Assembly: GCA_964369405.1 (NCBI GenBank)
Contig: CAYJGB010000002.1
Location: 92,592-156,591 of the forward strand
Origin: CAYJFG01 sp964369405
GTDB taxonomy: Bacteria; Bacillota; Clostridia; Oscillospirales; Acutalibacteraceae
Length of the DNA stretch: 64,000 bases
Direction: 5' to 3'
The notes beneath the pieces are model-generated. The model saw only the letters and a list, made by a program, of their open reading frames with translations. It had not been told where the DNA came from and ran no database searches. A program made the position numbers and the translations under genes. Of the stretch, positions 51,442 to 61,663 are shown piece by piece. Numbering within the stretch: position 1 is the first letter of the stretch; every line of letters begins with the position of its first letter.

Positions 51442-54069
51442 TTATTTGTTTTTTAGTGCAGCTTGAGCAGCAGCTAATCTAGCGATTGGAACTCTGAATG
51501 GTGAACAAGATACATAATCTAGTCCTACATTATGGCAGAATTCAACTGTAGATGGGTCTCCACCATGCTCACCACAGATACCTAATTTGATGTCAGGACG
51601 AGTAGCTTTACCTAGTTTAACAGCAGTTTCTACTAATTTGCCAACACCTTTTTGGTCTAGTTTTGCAAATGGGTCTGACTCATAGATGTTTGACTCATAG
51701 TAAGCATCTAAGAATTTACCAGCATCATCACGGCTGAAACCAAATGTCATTTGAGTTAAGTCGTTTGTACCAAAGCTAAAGAATTCAGCTTCTGTTGCTA
51801 TTTCGTCAGCTGTTAATGCAGCTCTTGGTATTTCTATCATTGTACCTACTTTATATGTCATATCTACACCAGCTTCTGCTATAATAGCATCTGCTGTATC
51901 TGTTACATATTTTTTAACAAATGCAAGCTCTTTAATTTCACCTACAAGTGGAATCATAATCTCTGGTACTACGTTCCATGTTGGTTGTGCTTTATTTACG
52001 TTGATAGCAGCTTTAATTACAGCTTTTGTTTGCATTACTGCGATTTCTGGGTATGTTACTGCTAAACGACAACCACGGTGTCCCATCATTGGGTTGAATT
52101 CGTGTAAACTTTCGATTATAGCTTTAATTTCTGCAACTGATTTTCCTAAATCACTAGCAAGTTTTGCTATATCTTCTTCTTCAGTTGGTACGAATTCATG
52201 TAGTGGTGGGTCTAAGAATCTGATTGTAACTGGGCAACCTTCTAGTGCTTCGTATAGTCTTTCGAAGTCTTCTTGTTGCATTGGCTCTAATACTTCTAAA
52301 GCTTTTACTCTTTGCTCTTCTGTATCTGAACAAATCATAGCTCTAATTGCAGGGATTCTGTTCTCTTCAAAGAACATATGCTCTGTACGGCATAAGCCAA
52401 TACCTTCTGCTCCATATTCTCTAGCGTTTTTAGCATCTTTAGGAGTATCTGCATTTGTTCTAACTTTTAATGTTCTATATTTGTCAGCCCAACCCATGAT
52501 TCTGCCAAACTCTCCACCAATTGTTGCTTCAACTGTTGCAATAGCTTCGCCATAGATTTTACCTGTTGTACCATCAAGAGAAATATAATCGCCCTCAACA
52601 TAAGTTTTGCCGTTAAGTGTGAATGATTTTTCTTCTTCGTTGATTTTGATTTCTCCACAACCAGATACACAGCAAGTACCCATACCACGAGCAACAACAG
52701 CTGCGTGAGATGTCATACCACCTCTAACTGTTAATATACCTTGAGCTGCTGCCATACCTTCGATATCTTCTGGAGAAGTTTCAAGTCTAACTAATATTAC
52801 TTTTTCGCCATTTTCTACCCATGTTTTAGCATCTTCAGCTGTAAATACAGCTTTACCACAAGCAGCACCAGGAGAAGCTGCTAAAGCTGAACCGATTTCT
52901 TTTGCTGCTTTTAATGCGTTTGTATCAAATTGTGGGTGTAATAAAGCATCTAATTGTTTAGGGTCTATCATTAATACTGCTTCTTCTTCAGTAATCATTT
53001 TTTCGTCTACTAAATCACAAGCTATTTTTAAAGCAGCAGCTGCTGTTCTTTTACCGTTTCTTGTTTGTAGCATATATAAAGTTTTATCTTCAATTGTAAA
53101 CTCCATATCTTGCATATCTCTGTAGTGATTTTCTAAAATTCCACAGATTTCGTTGAATTGTTTGTAACACTCTGGCATTTCGTCTGCTAATTCTTGAATT
53201 ATTCTTGGAGTTCTTACACCTGCAACAACGTCTTCACCTTGTGCATTGATTAAGAATTCACCAAATAATTTCTTCTCGCCTGTAGCTGGGTTTCTTGTGA
53301 ACGCAACACCTGTACCAGATGTATCTCCTAAGTTACCAAAAGCCATCATTTGAACGTTTACTGCTGTTCCCCATGAATAAGGAATATCGTTCATTCTTCT
53401 ATAGTAGTTAGCTCTAGGGTTATTCCATGAACGGAATACAGCTTTTACAGCTCCCATTAATTGCTCTTTAGGGTCTGCTGGGAATTCTGCGCCTAAAACT
53501 TTTTTATATTCTGCTTTAAATTGTGCAGCTAATACTTTTAAATCTTCTGCTGTTAAGTCAGTATCTTCAGTAACGCCTTTTTCTTCTTTCATTTTGTCGA
53601 TTAACTCTTCAAAATATTTTTTACCAACTTCCATTACAACGTCTGAATACATTTGTATAAATCTTCTGTAACAGTCATATGCCCAACGTGGGTTGCCTGA
53701 TTTTGTTGCCATAACTTCTACAACTTCTTCGTTTAAACCTAAGTTTAATATTGTATCCATCATACCTGGCATTGATGCTCTAGCACCTGAACGAACTGAT
53801 ACTAATAATGGATTTTCTAAAGAACCGAATTGTTTACCAGTTACTTCTTCCATTTTAACAATGTTTTCCATAATTTCCGCTTGAATAGCTTCGTTTATAA
53901 CTTCACCATCATCATAGTACTTAGTACAAGCTTCTGTTGAAATTGTAAAGCCTTGTGGTACTGGAAGACCTAATATTGTCATCTCAGCTAAGTTTGAACC
54001 TTTACCACCTAAAAGTTCTTTCATTTTGCCGTTTCCTTCTGTGAACATATACACATATTTGTGACTCAT
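51442..54069 (-). CDS. ppdK: Pyruvate, phosphate dikinase
   Basis: PPDK interconverts pyruvate, ATP and phosphate with PEP, AMP and PPi; in anaerobic clostridia it often works as a glycolytic or PPi-linked enzyme. The 875-residue protein has the ATP-grasp domain (GGKGSNLAEMTILGLPVPQGF, SVRSGARASMPGMMDTILN), the swinging His domain with ILTVRGGMTSHAAVVARGMG, and the C-terminal PEP/pyruvate barrel with GICGEHGGDP. AGGAGG precedes the ATG. A codon bias towards T-ending and GCA/GCT codons and a strong terminator fit high expression. Confidence 0.97.
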   Translation of the reverse strand: MSHKYVYMFTEGNGKMKELLGGKGSNLAEMTILGLPVPQGFTISTEACTKYYDDGEVINEAIQAEIMENIVKMEEVTGKQFGSLENPLLVSVRSGARASMPGMMDTILNLGLNEEVVEVMATKSGNPRWAYDCYRRFIQMYSDVVMEVGKKYFEELIDKMKEEKGVTEDTDLTAEDLKVLAAQFKAEYKKVLGAEFPADPKEQLMGAVKAVFRSWNNPRANYYRRMNDIPYSWGTAVNVQMMAFGNLGDTSGTGVAFTRNPATGEKKLFGEFLINAQGEDVVAGVRTPRIIQELADEMPECYKQFNEICGILENHYRDMQDMEFTIEDKTLYMLQTRNGKRTAAAALKIACDLVDEKMITEEEAVLMIDPKQLDALLHPQFDTNALKAAKEIGSALAASPGAACGKAVFTAEDAKTWVENGEKVILVRLETSPEDIEGMAAAQGILTVRGGMTSHAAVVARGMGTCCVSGCGEIKINEEEKSFTLNGKTYVEGDYISLDGTTGKIYGEAIATVEATIGGEFGRIMGWADKYRTLKVRTNADTPKDAKNAREYGAEGIGLCRTEHMFFEENRIPAIRAMICSDTEEQRVKALEVLEPMQQEDFERLYEALEGCPVTIRFLDPPLHEFVPTEEEDIAKLASDLGKSVAEIKAIIESLHEFNPMMGHRGCRLAVTYPEIAVMQTKAVIKAAINVNKAQPTWNVVPEIMIPLVGEIKELAFVKKYVTDTADAIIAEAGVDMTYKVGTMIEIPRAALTADEIATEAEFFSFGTNDLTQMTFGFSRDDAGKFLDAYYESNIYESDPFAKLDQKGVGKLVETAVKLGKATRPDIKLGICGEHGGDPSTVEFCHNVGLDYVSCSPFRVPIARLAAAQAALKNK

Positions 54070-54151
54070 TCTAATAACCTCCTAAAATTTCAGTGACAAG
54101 TTTTAATGCTTGTACACAATATTGTTATCTGACTACATCAGTCTAAAAAGT

Positions 54152-54160
54152 ATTATAACA
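54152..54160 (-). promoter_or_regulatory. Extended -10 promoter of ppdK
   Basis: On the minus strand TGTTATAAT gives an extended -10 element. No good -35 box lies at 17 bases, so the extended element probably carries recognition. Confidence 0.5.
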
Positions 54161-54284
54161 AAATTTTCTAAAAATATCTATACTTTTTTTACTTTTTTAA
54201 TTAAAAAACAAACTAAATAAATGTGTGTTTTTTGTCATAATACTGTTAAAAACGTTTAAAAAATTATTTTTTTTGTTTTTTCGC

Positions 54285-54312
54285 TTGAAAATTTTAATTT
54301 ATATGCGATAAT
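54285..54312 (+). promoter_or_regulatory. Sigma-A promoter of the glmU-prs operon
   Basis: TTGAAA and GATAAT are separated by 16 bases. Together with the ppdK promoter it fills the 300-base divergent gap 54070-54369; I see nothing else there. Confidence 0.6.
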
Positions 54313-54369
54313 AGTATTGTTAAAAGTGCGTAATTTAATATATATATCTTAGAGGAGTGTTTATTTGTT

Positions 54370-55125
54370 ATGTCTAATAACCTATGTGCTATTATTTTAG
54401 CTGGTGGAGAAGGCAAACGTATGAAGTCTAATCTACCTAAAACTTTGTCACAAGTTCTTGATAAACCAATGCTTGAGTGGGTTTTAAACTCTATTAAGCA
54501 AGCAGGTGTTGAAAACATATGTGTAGTTACAGGATTTAAAAAAGAGTGTATCGAGCAATACCTAACTACTTTACCTTATGAAGTAAGTACCGTTTTTCAA
54601 TCTGAAAGATTAGGTACAGGACATGCTGTAATGATGGCTAAAGATTTTTTACTTAAAAACGAAGGCGATGTTGTTATACTTAATGGAGATGCTCCTTTTA
54701 TGGATAGCGACACAATAAAATGTGCATTAAATGAACATATTAATAGTAAAAGTAGTGCAACAGTTATATCTGCTAATTTAGAAGATTCTACTGGATACGG
54801 CAGAATAGTAAGAGATAATGTTACTAACAAACTTACAGCAATAGTAGAGCAAAAAGATGCAGATGAAAACATTTTAAAGATTAAAGAGGTAAACTCTGGT
54901 GGTTATTGGTTTAATACAAAATCGCTTTTAAATGTTTTAGATGATATTAAAGCCGATAACAACGCTTGTGAGTACTATCTACCAGATGCACTAAAACTAT
55001 TACTTGCAAAAGGTGATGTTGTATGTGCTTATACAGCAAAATCAAGCGACACTGTGCTTGGTGCAAACGACCCTGCACAACTAGAGGAGTTAAATGAAAT
55101 AGCAAGAGTAAAATATTCTAATTAA
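54370..55125 (+). CDS. GlmU-type UTP:sugar-1-phosphate uridylyltransferase lacking the acetyltransferase domain
   Basis: The 251-residue protein is a nucleotidyltransferase domain: CAIILAGGEGKRMKSNLPKTL (nucleotide loop and Lys), SERLGTGHAVMMA, ILNGDAPFMD with the metal Asp, STGYGRIVRD and EVNSGGYWFNTKSL. These match the N-terminal half of GlmU, which makes UDP-GlcNAc. The C-terminal left-handed beta-helix acetyltransferase of about 200 residues is absent, and the next gene starts 35 bases on, so it is not hidden. The order glmU-prs-pth-mfd is that of Bacillus gcaD-prs-pth-mfd, which supports the identity. Confidence 0.85.
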   Translation: MSNNLCAIILAGGEGKRMKSNLPKTLSQVLDKPMLEWVLNSIKQAGVENICVVTGFKKECIEQYLTTLPYEVSTVFQSERLGTGHAVMMAKDFLLKNEGDVVILNGDAPFMDSDTIKCALNEHINSKSSATVISANLEDSTGYGRIVRDNVTNKLTAIVEQKDADENILKIKEVNSGGYWFNTKSLLNVLDDIKADNNACEYYLPDALKLLLAKGDVVCAYTAKSSDTVLGANDPAQLEELNEIARVKYSN

Positions 55126-55160
55126 TTAAAATATTTTTTATATATTCAGGAGGAGTTAAA

Positions 55161-56120
55161 ATGAATTTTCACGGTAAGGATATTAAAATTTTCACAGGTT
55201 CATCAAACAAAGATGTTGCACAAGGTATTGCAGGTCACTTAGGTCTACCTCTAGGTAAATCAGATTGTACTACTTTTAGCGACGGAGAAATTTCTGTTTC
55301 TCTACATGAATCTGTAAGAGGTTCTGAATGTTTTATAGTTCAATCAACTTGCGACCCAGTAAACAGTAACATTATGGAACTATTAATTATGATTGATGCT
55401 ATGAAACGTGCATCAGCTGCTAGAATTACAGCAGTTATCCCATACTTTGGTTATGCTAGACAAGATAGAAAATCTAAAGCACGTGACCCAATCTCTGCAA
55501 AATTATTGGCAGATATTATTACTACTGCTGGTGCAGACCGTATACTTACAATGGATTTACACGCACCTCAAATACAAGGTTTTTTCAACATTCCAGTTGA
55601 CCATTTAGTAGGTGCTCCTATGCTTGCAGCTCACTTAAGAGAGCAAATCGGTGGAAAAACTGACGAATATGTAGTAGTTTCTCCTGACTTAGGTTCAGTT
55701 ACAAGAGCTAGAAACTTTGCTGCTAAAATCGGCTGTCCACTAGCTATTATTGATAAACGTCGTCAAAAAGCGAATGTATCAGAAGTTATGAACATTATAG
55801 GCGATGTTAAAAATAAAAAAGTTATCTTAGTAGATGATATGATAGATACAGCAGGAACACTTTGCAATGCTGCAAAAGCTATAATTGAAATTGGTGGGGC
55901 AACAAGTGTGCTTGCTTGTGCAACACATGCAGTTTTATCAGGGCCAGCTATAGACAGAATAGAAAAAAGTCCTATTAAAGAATTAATACTACTTGATACT
56001 GTTCAAATTCCAGAAGATAATATGCTTGATAAATTTACAATTTTACCAGTAGCACCTGTGTTTGCAGAAGCTATTGAAAGAATATATGCAGACAAGCCAG
56101 TATCTCCAATGTTTGGATAA
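55161..56120 (+). CDS. prs: Ribose-phosphate pyrophosphokinase
   Basis: Prs makes PRPP from ribose-5-phosphate and ATP. The 319-residue protein has IFTGSSNKDVAQGIAGHLG at the start, FGYARQDRKSKARDPISAKLLAD, the DLHAPQIQGFF block and the PRPP loop VILVDDMIDTAGTLCNAAK. AGGAGG precedes the ATG. It is in one operon with the short GlmU-type gene. Confidence 0.97.
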   Translation: MNFHGKDIKIFTGSSNKDVAQGIAGHLGLPLGKSDCTTFSDGEISVSLHESVRGSECFIVQSTCDPVNSNIMELLIMIDAMKRASAARITAVIPYFGYARQDRKSKARDPISAKLLADIITTAGADRILTMDLHAPQIQGFFNIPVDHLVGAPMLAAHLREQIGGKTDEYVVVSPDLGSVTRARNFAAKIGCPLAIIDKRRQKANVSEVMNIIGDVKNKKVILVDDMIDTAGTLCNAAKAIIEIGGATSVLACATHAVLSGPAIDRIEKSPIKELILLDTVQIPEDNMLDKFTILPVAPVFAEAIERIYADKPVSPMFG

Positions 56121-56254
56121 TTTTATATAAAATCTAGTAGATTAACGGTTGTATAAGAAGGCAAAAGTTGAATTTAAACTATACTTTTGCTTTCTATACA
56201 GCCTTTTTGGTCGTATATACAATATTAAAAACTCTTATTATGAAAGGTTTTACT

Positions 56255-56851
56255 ATGAATTTTTTTAAAAAAGATAATACTTCTGGTCCTAAATATATTA
56301 TTGTAGGACTTGGCAACCCTGGTAATAAATATTTAAACACCAGGCATAATGTTGGATTTATAGCTATAGAAAAAATAGCTCAAAAAAACGGTGTTTCTTT
56401 TGATAAATTAAAATACAACTCATTAATAGCTACTTGTAAAATTGAAGATACTCCTGTACTACTTATGAAACCACAAACATATATGAATAACAGTGGTCAA
56501 AGTGTCGTGCAAGCGATGAATTTCTACAAAATCCCACCAGAGAATGTTGTTATAATATTTGATGACATCTCTTTAGATGTTGGTAAAATGAGAATAAGAC
56601 AAAAAGGCAGTCATGGTGGACAAAATGGAATGAAAAACATCATAGCATTATCTGGCACCGATACTTTTCAACGTATTAAAATTGGAATTGGTGCAAAACC
56701 TAACCCTCATTGGGATTTAGCAGACTGGGTCTTATCTAAGTTTAATGATAACGAGCTTAAAACAATTGAAGAAATGTCAGACAATGCAAACGCTGCTATA
56801 AAATATATTATTTCAGATAATACAATTAAAGCTATGAATTTATACAATTAA
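56255..56851 (+). CDS. pth: Peptidyl-tRNA hydrolase
   Basis: Pth frees tRNA from peptidyl-tRNA dropped by ribosomes. The motifs are YIIVGLGNPGNKYLNTRHNVGF with the catalytic His and Asn, KPQTYMNNSGQSV, IIFDDISLDVGKMRIRQKGSHGGQNGMKNI and FQRIKIGIG. Start is ATG at 56255 (MNFFKKDNTSG) behind GAAAGG, giving 198 residues. Longer in-frame starts at 56168 and 56240 add a non-homologous hydrophobic stretch with no ribosome site and are rejected. Confidence 0.95.
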   Translation: MNFFKKDNTSGPKYIIVGLGNPGNKYLNTRHNVGFIAIEKIAQKNGVSFDKLKYNSLIATCKIEDTPVLLMKPQTYMNNSGQSVVQAMNFYKIPPENVVIIFDDISLDVGKMRIRQKGSHGGQNGMKNIIALSGTDTFQRIKIGIGAKPNPHWDLADWVLSKFNDNELKTIEEMSDNANAAIKYIISDNTIKAMNLYN

Positions 56852-56869
56852 TTTTACTAGAGGGATATA

Positions 56870-59800
56870 ATGAAATTTTTATCAAATATAATTAAAGAAT
56901 TTAACGAATACAAAGTTATAAGCACCTCTCTTAATAGAAAAGGTGCTAATTGTTGTTGTGGTTTATCTTCAGTTCATAAGGCGAATTTAATATATGCTCT
57001 ATGTAAAGAGAAAAACTGTAAATCGCTAGTCCTTGTTAGTGATGAATCAGAAGCACAAACTCTTGCCAATGATATATGCTGTATGGGTGGTAAGGCTCTT
57101 GTATACCCTGTAAGAGATTTCAATTTTAGAGATGTTTCTACTAAATCTAATGAATATGAACATAAACGACTAAAAGTATTATCTAAAATAATCAGTGGTG
57201 ACTTTACTTGTGTAATTGCAACAGTTGATGCTGCTTGTCAACTTACGATACCAAAAGATGTATTAAATAATCGCACATTAAAATTTTCTTCTGGTGGTGC
57301 TATGCTGTTAGAAGATGCAATTTCTACTCTTAGTATACTAGGGTATGAACGTTGTGACTTAGTTGAGGGTAGTGGTCAATTTGCTGTTAGAGGTGGTATT
57401 TTAGACTTTTTTATGCCAGATAGCGAAAATCCAGTACGTGCTGAATTTTGGGGTGACGAAATAGACACCCTAAATTATTTCGATATAGAAACTCAAAGAC
57501 GCACAGATTATATAGAAGAACTATCGCTAATGCCGTCAACTGAAACATTAATTGAAAATCGTGATGTATTAGCAGAGAAAATAGAATATAAAGCCTCTTT
57601 ATTAAAAGGTAAAAGCACTGAAAAAGCAAAGCAAATTTTGCTTAAAGAAAGTGATAACTTAAAGCATTTATTAACACCTTCTAATAAAGATAAATTTATA
57701 AATTTAATATACGATAAACCAGACACATTATTTGATTACTTTACTGATAATGATATTATATTTGTTTCAGAGCAGAAAAAAGCAAGTGAACGTTTACGAG
57801 TTTACAATAAAATATTTAACGAAGAATTAAAAGACTGTTTTGATAAAGGTATACTATGTAAAGGCTTTGATACTTATCATATAGATAGTCCTAGCTATTT
57901 GTATAATCTTAGCAATAGTAAAACTGTATTCTTAGAAACATTCACACCCTCAAAATGCGATGTTCCTCTAAAAGAACTTGTAACATTTTCTGTAAAACAG
58001 TCATCTATTTGGAGTGGTTCGTTTAAAGTTTTAAACGAAGAACTTCAATCTTTAAATATTAAAGAAAGTAAAATTGTAATTCTTGCAGGAACAGAAAAAA
58101 CTGCTGATAGTATAACTGCTCAGTTAAACGACAACGGCTATTTTGCCCAATATAAAGAAGATTTTGATAATATAACTACTAACAAAATACATGTAGTGTC
58201 TGGAAGTTTGTCAAGTAGTTTTGAATACCCCGATTTAAACTTTACATTGATAACTCATGGGCAAATTTTTTCATCTTATAAAAAAACTAAACCTCGAAAA
58301 CGTCCTAAAAACTCACAAGAAATTTACAGTCTTTCAGAGCTTTCAAGTGGTGATTATGTTGTGCATATAACACATGGTATAGGTATATTTTGTGGTATAC
58401 ATAAAATTGATGTTCAAGGAATAGTAAAAGATTATATTAAACTAGAATATGCAAAAAAAGATGCTTTATATGTTCCAGTTACTCAGCTAGATTTAATATC
58501 AAAATATATAGGACCTCGTGAAAACTCTGCTGTAAAAATTCATAAACTAGGTTCTGGCGATTGGCAAAAAGCAAAAAATCGTGTTAGAGCCTCTGTTAAA
58601 GATATGGCAAAAGAACTTACTGTACTATATGCTAAACGTATGAATGCAAAAGGCTTTGCTTTTACTGAGGACAGAGAGTGGCAAAGAGATTTTGATTCTC
58701 ACTTTGAGTACCAAGAAACAGATGACCAACTAAGATGCATAGACGAAATAAAGGGCGATATGACAAGCACTCACCCTATGGACCGTTTGTTATGTGGTGA
58801 CGTTGGTTTTGGCAAAACAGAAGTTGCACTAAGAGCTGCTTTTAAATGTGTAGCCGACTCAAAACAATGTGCTTTCTTATGTCCTACTACAATTTTAGCG
58901 TGGCAACATTATCAAACTGTTTTAAAACGCTTTGAAGATTATCCAGTTAGAATTGAACTATTATCTCGATTTAGAACTAAAAAGCAACAAACAGAAATTA
59001 TAAAACGCCTAAAAGAGGGACAAATCGATTTAATAATCGGTACACATAGATTAGTCCAAAAAGATATTGAATTTTACGACTTAGGACTTTGCATAATCGA
59101 TGAGGAACAACGTTTTGGCGTTGCTCATAAAGAAAAGTTTAAAGAACTTAAAGAAAATGTAGATATCTTAACACTTTCTGCTACTCCTATTCCTCGAACA
59201 TTAAATATGGCTATGAGTGGTGTGCGTGATATGTCTGTTTTAGAGGAAGCGCCTCAAGATAGACGTCCCGTTCAAACTTACGTTTTAGAGCATGACAGTG
59301 GTGTAATATCTCAAGCTATAAAAAAAGAACTTAGACGTGGTGGACAAGTTTTTTACTTGTTCAACAATGTAGAAAACATATCACTTAAAGCTAGTGCTAT
59401 TCAAGGACTAGTACCAGAAGCTAAAATAGGTATAGGTCATGGAAGAATGACAGAAAAAGAGCTATCTGACGTATGGAAAGATATGCTAGACAATGAAATA
59501 AACGTACTTATATGCACCACTATTATAGAAACTGGTGTAGACCTACCAAATGCCAACACTTTAATTATTGAAAACGCTGACCATATGGGGCTGTCGCAAT
59601 TACATCAGCTAAGAGGCAGAGTTGGTAGAAGTTCAAGGCGTGCATATGCATATTTTACTTATCAACCACAAAAAACATTAACAGAGATTTCTCAAAAAAG
59701 ATTAACTGCTATAAGAGAGTTTACACAGTTTGGTAGTGGTTTTAAGATTGCTATGCGTGACCTACAACTTAGAGGTGCTGGTAACATTCTTGGTGGTAAC

Positions 59801-60322
59801 CAACATGGACATATGGAAGATGTAGGTTATGATATGTATTTAAAGTTGCTTGCAAATGCTGTAAGTGAAGAAAAAGGCGAACCTATATCTAATGATGCAC
59901 TAGAATGTTTAGTAGATGTACGAATACAAGCACATATACCAGATAGATATATAGAAAATTTAAGCCAAAGATTAGATGTATATAGAAAAATTTCAGATAT
60001 AAGAAATCAAGCAGATGCTAGAGATGTTGTAGATGAATTAATAGACAGATTTGGAGATGTTCCGCAATCAGTGTTGGGGCTTGTTAAGGTTGCACTTGTT
60101 CGAAGTAGTGCTGCACAAATAGGAATTTATGAAATAAAACAAACTGGAAACAAGTTTTTCTTATATCTAAACACCATTAAAAGCCCTGCTGTAGCTGAAC
60201 TTGCCTCAAGACTTAAAAATAACTGTTCGTTAAAATTAACAGAAAAGCCTCATTTGTTAGTGACAACATCACCAAACCTTAAACCAATCGAATCATTAAA
60301 TCTCATTTTTAACTTAAAATAA
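56870..60322 (+). CDS. mfd: Transcription-repair coupling factor
   Basis: Mfd removes stalled RNA polymerase and recruits UvrA. The 1,150-residue protein has a UvrB-like N-terminal region (GQFAVRGGILDFFMPDSENPVRAEFWGDEIDTL), the RNA polymerase interaction domain (LSSGDYVVHITHGIGIFCGI), and the translocase motor with Walker A LLCGDVGFGKTEVALRAA, IIDEEQRFGVAHKE, TLSATPIPRTL, TTIIETGVDLPNANTLI and QLHQLRGRVGRS. A C-terminal TRCF domain follows. Gene order matches Bacillus pth-mfd. Confidence 0.97.
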   Translation: MKFLSNIIKEFNEYKVISTSLNRKGANCCCGLSSVHKANLIYALCKEKNCKSLVLVSDESEAQTLANDICCMGGKALVYPVRDFNFRDVSTKSNEYEHKRLKVLSKIISGDFTCVIATVDAACQLTIPKDVLNNRTLKFSSGGAMLLEDAISTLSILGYERCDLVEGSGQFAVRGGILDFFMPDSENPVRAEFWGDEIDTLNYFDIETQRRTDYIEELSLMPSTETLIENRDVLAEKIEYKASLLKGKSTEKAKQILLKESDNLKHLLTPSNKDKFINLIYDKPDTLFDYFTDNDIIFVSEQKKASERLRVYNKIFNEELKDCFDKGILCKGFDTYHIDSPSYLYNLSNSKTVFLETFTPSKCDVPLKELVTFSVKQSSIWSGSFKVLNEELQSLNIKESKIVILAGTEKTADSITAQLNDNGYFAQYKEDFDNITTNKIHVVSGSLSSSFEYPDLNFTLITHGQIFSSYKKTKPRKRPKNSQEIYSLSELSSGDYVVHITHGIGIFCGIHKIDVQGIVKDYIKLEYAKKDALYVPVTQLDLISKYIGPRENSAVKIHKLGSGDWQKAKNRVRASVKDMAKELTVLYAKRMNAKGFAFTEDREWQRDFDSHFEYQETDDQLRCIDEIKGDMTSTHPMDRLLCGDVGFGKTEVALRAAFKCVADSKQCAFLCPTTILAWQHYQTVLKRFEDYPVRIELLSRFRTKKQQTEIIKRLKEGQIDLIIGTHRLVQKDIEFYDLGLCIIDEEQRFGVAHKEKFKELKENVDILTLSATPIPRTLNMAMSGVRDMSVLEEAPQDRRPVQTYVLEHDSGVISQAIKKELRRGGQVFYLFNNVENISLKASAIQGLVPEAKIGIGHGRMTEKELSDVWKDMLDNEINVLICTTIIETGVDLPNANTLIIENADHMGLSQLHQLRGRVGRSSRRAYAYFTYQPQKTLTEISQKRLTAIREFTQFGSGFKIAMRDLQLRGAGNILGGNQHGHMEDVGYDMYLKLLANAVSEEKGEPISNDALECLVDVRIQAHIPDRYIENLSQRLDVYRKISDIRNQADARDVVDELIDRFGDVPQSVLGLVKVALVRSSAAQIGIYEIKQTGNKFFLYLNTIKSPAVAELASRLKNNCSLKLTEKPHLLVTTSPNLKPIESLNLIFNLK

Positions 60323-60373
60323 GTTTAAATTTTACAAAAAATATAAAAACTTTTAAAAATAATCATAAAATTA

Positions 60374-60402
60374 TAGACAATACACTTATAAACGTGTATA
60401 AT
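60374..60402 (+). promoter_or_regulatory. Sigma-A promoter of the SurA/PrsA-like lipoprotein gene
   Basis: TAGACA and TATAAT are separated by 17 bases, 36 bases upstream of the ATG. Confidence 0.7.
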
Positions 60403-60438
60403 TATTACTGATTTGTTAATTACGAAAGGAAGAATACA

Positions 60439-61566
60439 ATGAAAAATATTTCAAAAATACTAATAACTATACTTGCAGTTGTAATGATAATATCAATGAC
60501 TGCTTGTGCAGATATGACATGGTCATACAGAGATTCTAAAACTACTGCTGCTCCTGGTGTATATATTTATTATATGTCTGGTGCTTATGCGTATGCTGAA
60601 AATCAAGTAGCTACTGAATTAGCTGAAACTACAGACCCTACTGACCCTACAGAAGCTACTAACCCAGAAGATATTTTTAGTAAAGATATTGAAAATATTG
60701 ACGGCGAAAAAGTTAATGCTCGTGACTTTATACTAGAAGAGTCTGATAAAGCTGTTAAAACATACTTGTATGTTCGTAGCGAATTTGAAGAAGCTGGTTT
60801 AGAGTTAACTGCTGAACAACTAGAAGCTGCTAGCAAAAATGCAGATGATGCATGGGCTTACTATGGTACTGCTTATGAATCACTAGGTATTTCTAAAGAC
60901 TCTTTCTACAATGCAGAATATTTATTTGCTGCACAATACGAGGCACTGTTTAAACATATCTATCAAGAAGGTGGCTCAAAAGAAGTTTCTGATAAAGAGA
61001 TAGAAGAATACTACTTAGATAACTACACAACATATTCTTACTTCCCTGTTACACTTTACACAACAGAAACATCTGAAGATGGTACAACATCTACATCTAC
61101 TGCATTAAGCGAAGATGAAATTAAAGAAATAAATGATGCTTTAGAAACAGCTGTAGATGACATTAACGACGGCAAATTAACTTATGAAGAATTTGCAACA
61201 CAATATGTTGAAGACAACGAGTTAACATCAGACCCTACAGTAGCTGGCACAGAAGTTTTAGAAGATTCAAGTGCTCCTGAAGATATCATCAAAGCTTTAG
61301 AAGATTTAGATAGCAAAAAAGCTACAACAATTACTGTTGGAGAAGATAACACAGCTGTTACTTACCTAATATACAAAGGTGATATCAATGATACATTAGA
61401 AACTACTTTTGCTACAGAAGGTTATGATTATTCTGTACTACAAAAAATGAAATCAGAAGAATATTCTGATGACGTTTCAGAAAACGCTCAAAAACACGAA
61501 TGTGAAAAAAATCAAGCTGTTATCGATAAATATCAACCAGAGATGTTAATACCTAAATCAGAATAA
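60439..61566 (+). CDS. SurA/PrsA-like foldase lipoprotein
   Basis: The 375-residue protein starts with a lipoprotein signal (MKNISKILITILAVVMIISM with lipobox MTAC), so it is anchored outside the membrane. Residues about 95-200 look like a SurA N-terminal chaperone region (EAGLELTAEQLEAASKNADDAWAYYG, SKEVSDKEIEEYYLDNY). The following acidic part of about 150 residues matches a parvulin slot but I cannot find a clear parvulin active site. It follows mfd, as such genes do in many Clostridia. Foldase function is inferred. Confidence 0.72.
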   Translation: MKNISKILITILAVVMIISMTACADMTWSYRDSKTTAAPGVYIYYMSGAYAYAENQVATELAETTDPTDPTEATNPEDIFSKDIENIDGEKVNARDFILEESDKAVKTYLYVRSEFEEAGLELTAEQLEAASKNADDAWAYYGTAYESLGISKDSFYNAEYLFAAQYEALFKHIYQEGGSKEVSDKEIEEYYLDNYTTYSYFPVTLYTTETSEDGTTSTSTALSEDEIKEINDALETAVDDINDGKLTYEEFATQYVEDNELTSDPTVAGTEVLEDSSAPEDIIKALEDLDSKKATTITVGEDNTAVTYLIYKGDINDTLETTFATEGYDYSVLQKMKSEEYSDDVSENAQKHECEKNQAVIDKYQPEMLIPKSE

Positions 61567-61586
61567 TTTAGAATTTATAAAAATTA

Positions 61587-61620
61587 AAACGGGTTACTAA
61601 TTTGTTACCCGTTTTTCTTT
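61587..61620 (+). terminator. Intrinsic terminator after the foldase-like lipoprotein
   Basis: AAACGGGT and ACCCGTTT form the stem of a hairpin, followed by a T-rich run. Confidence 0.85.
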
Positions 61621-61663
61621 TATTAATAAACACTAATAAAAACTTATTAAAGGAGATATTATT

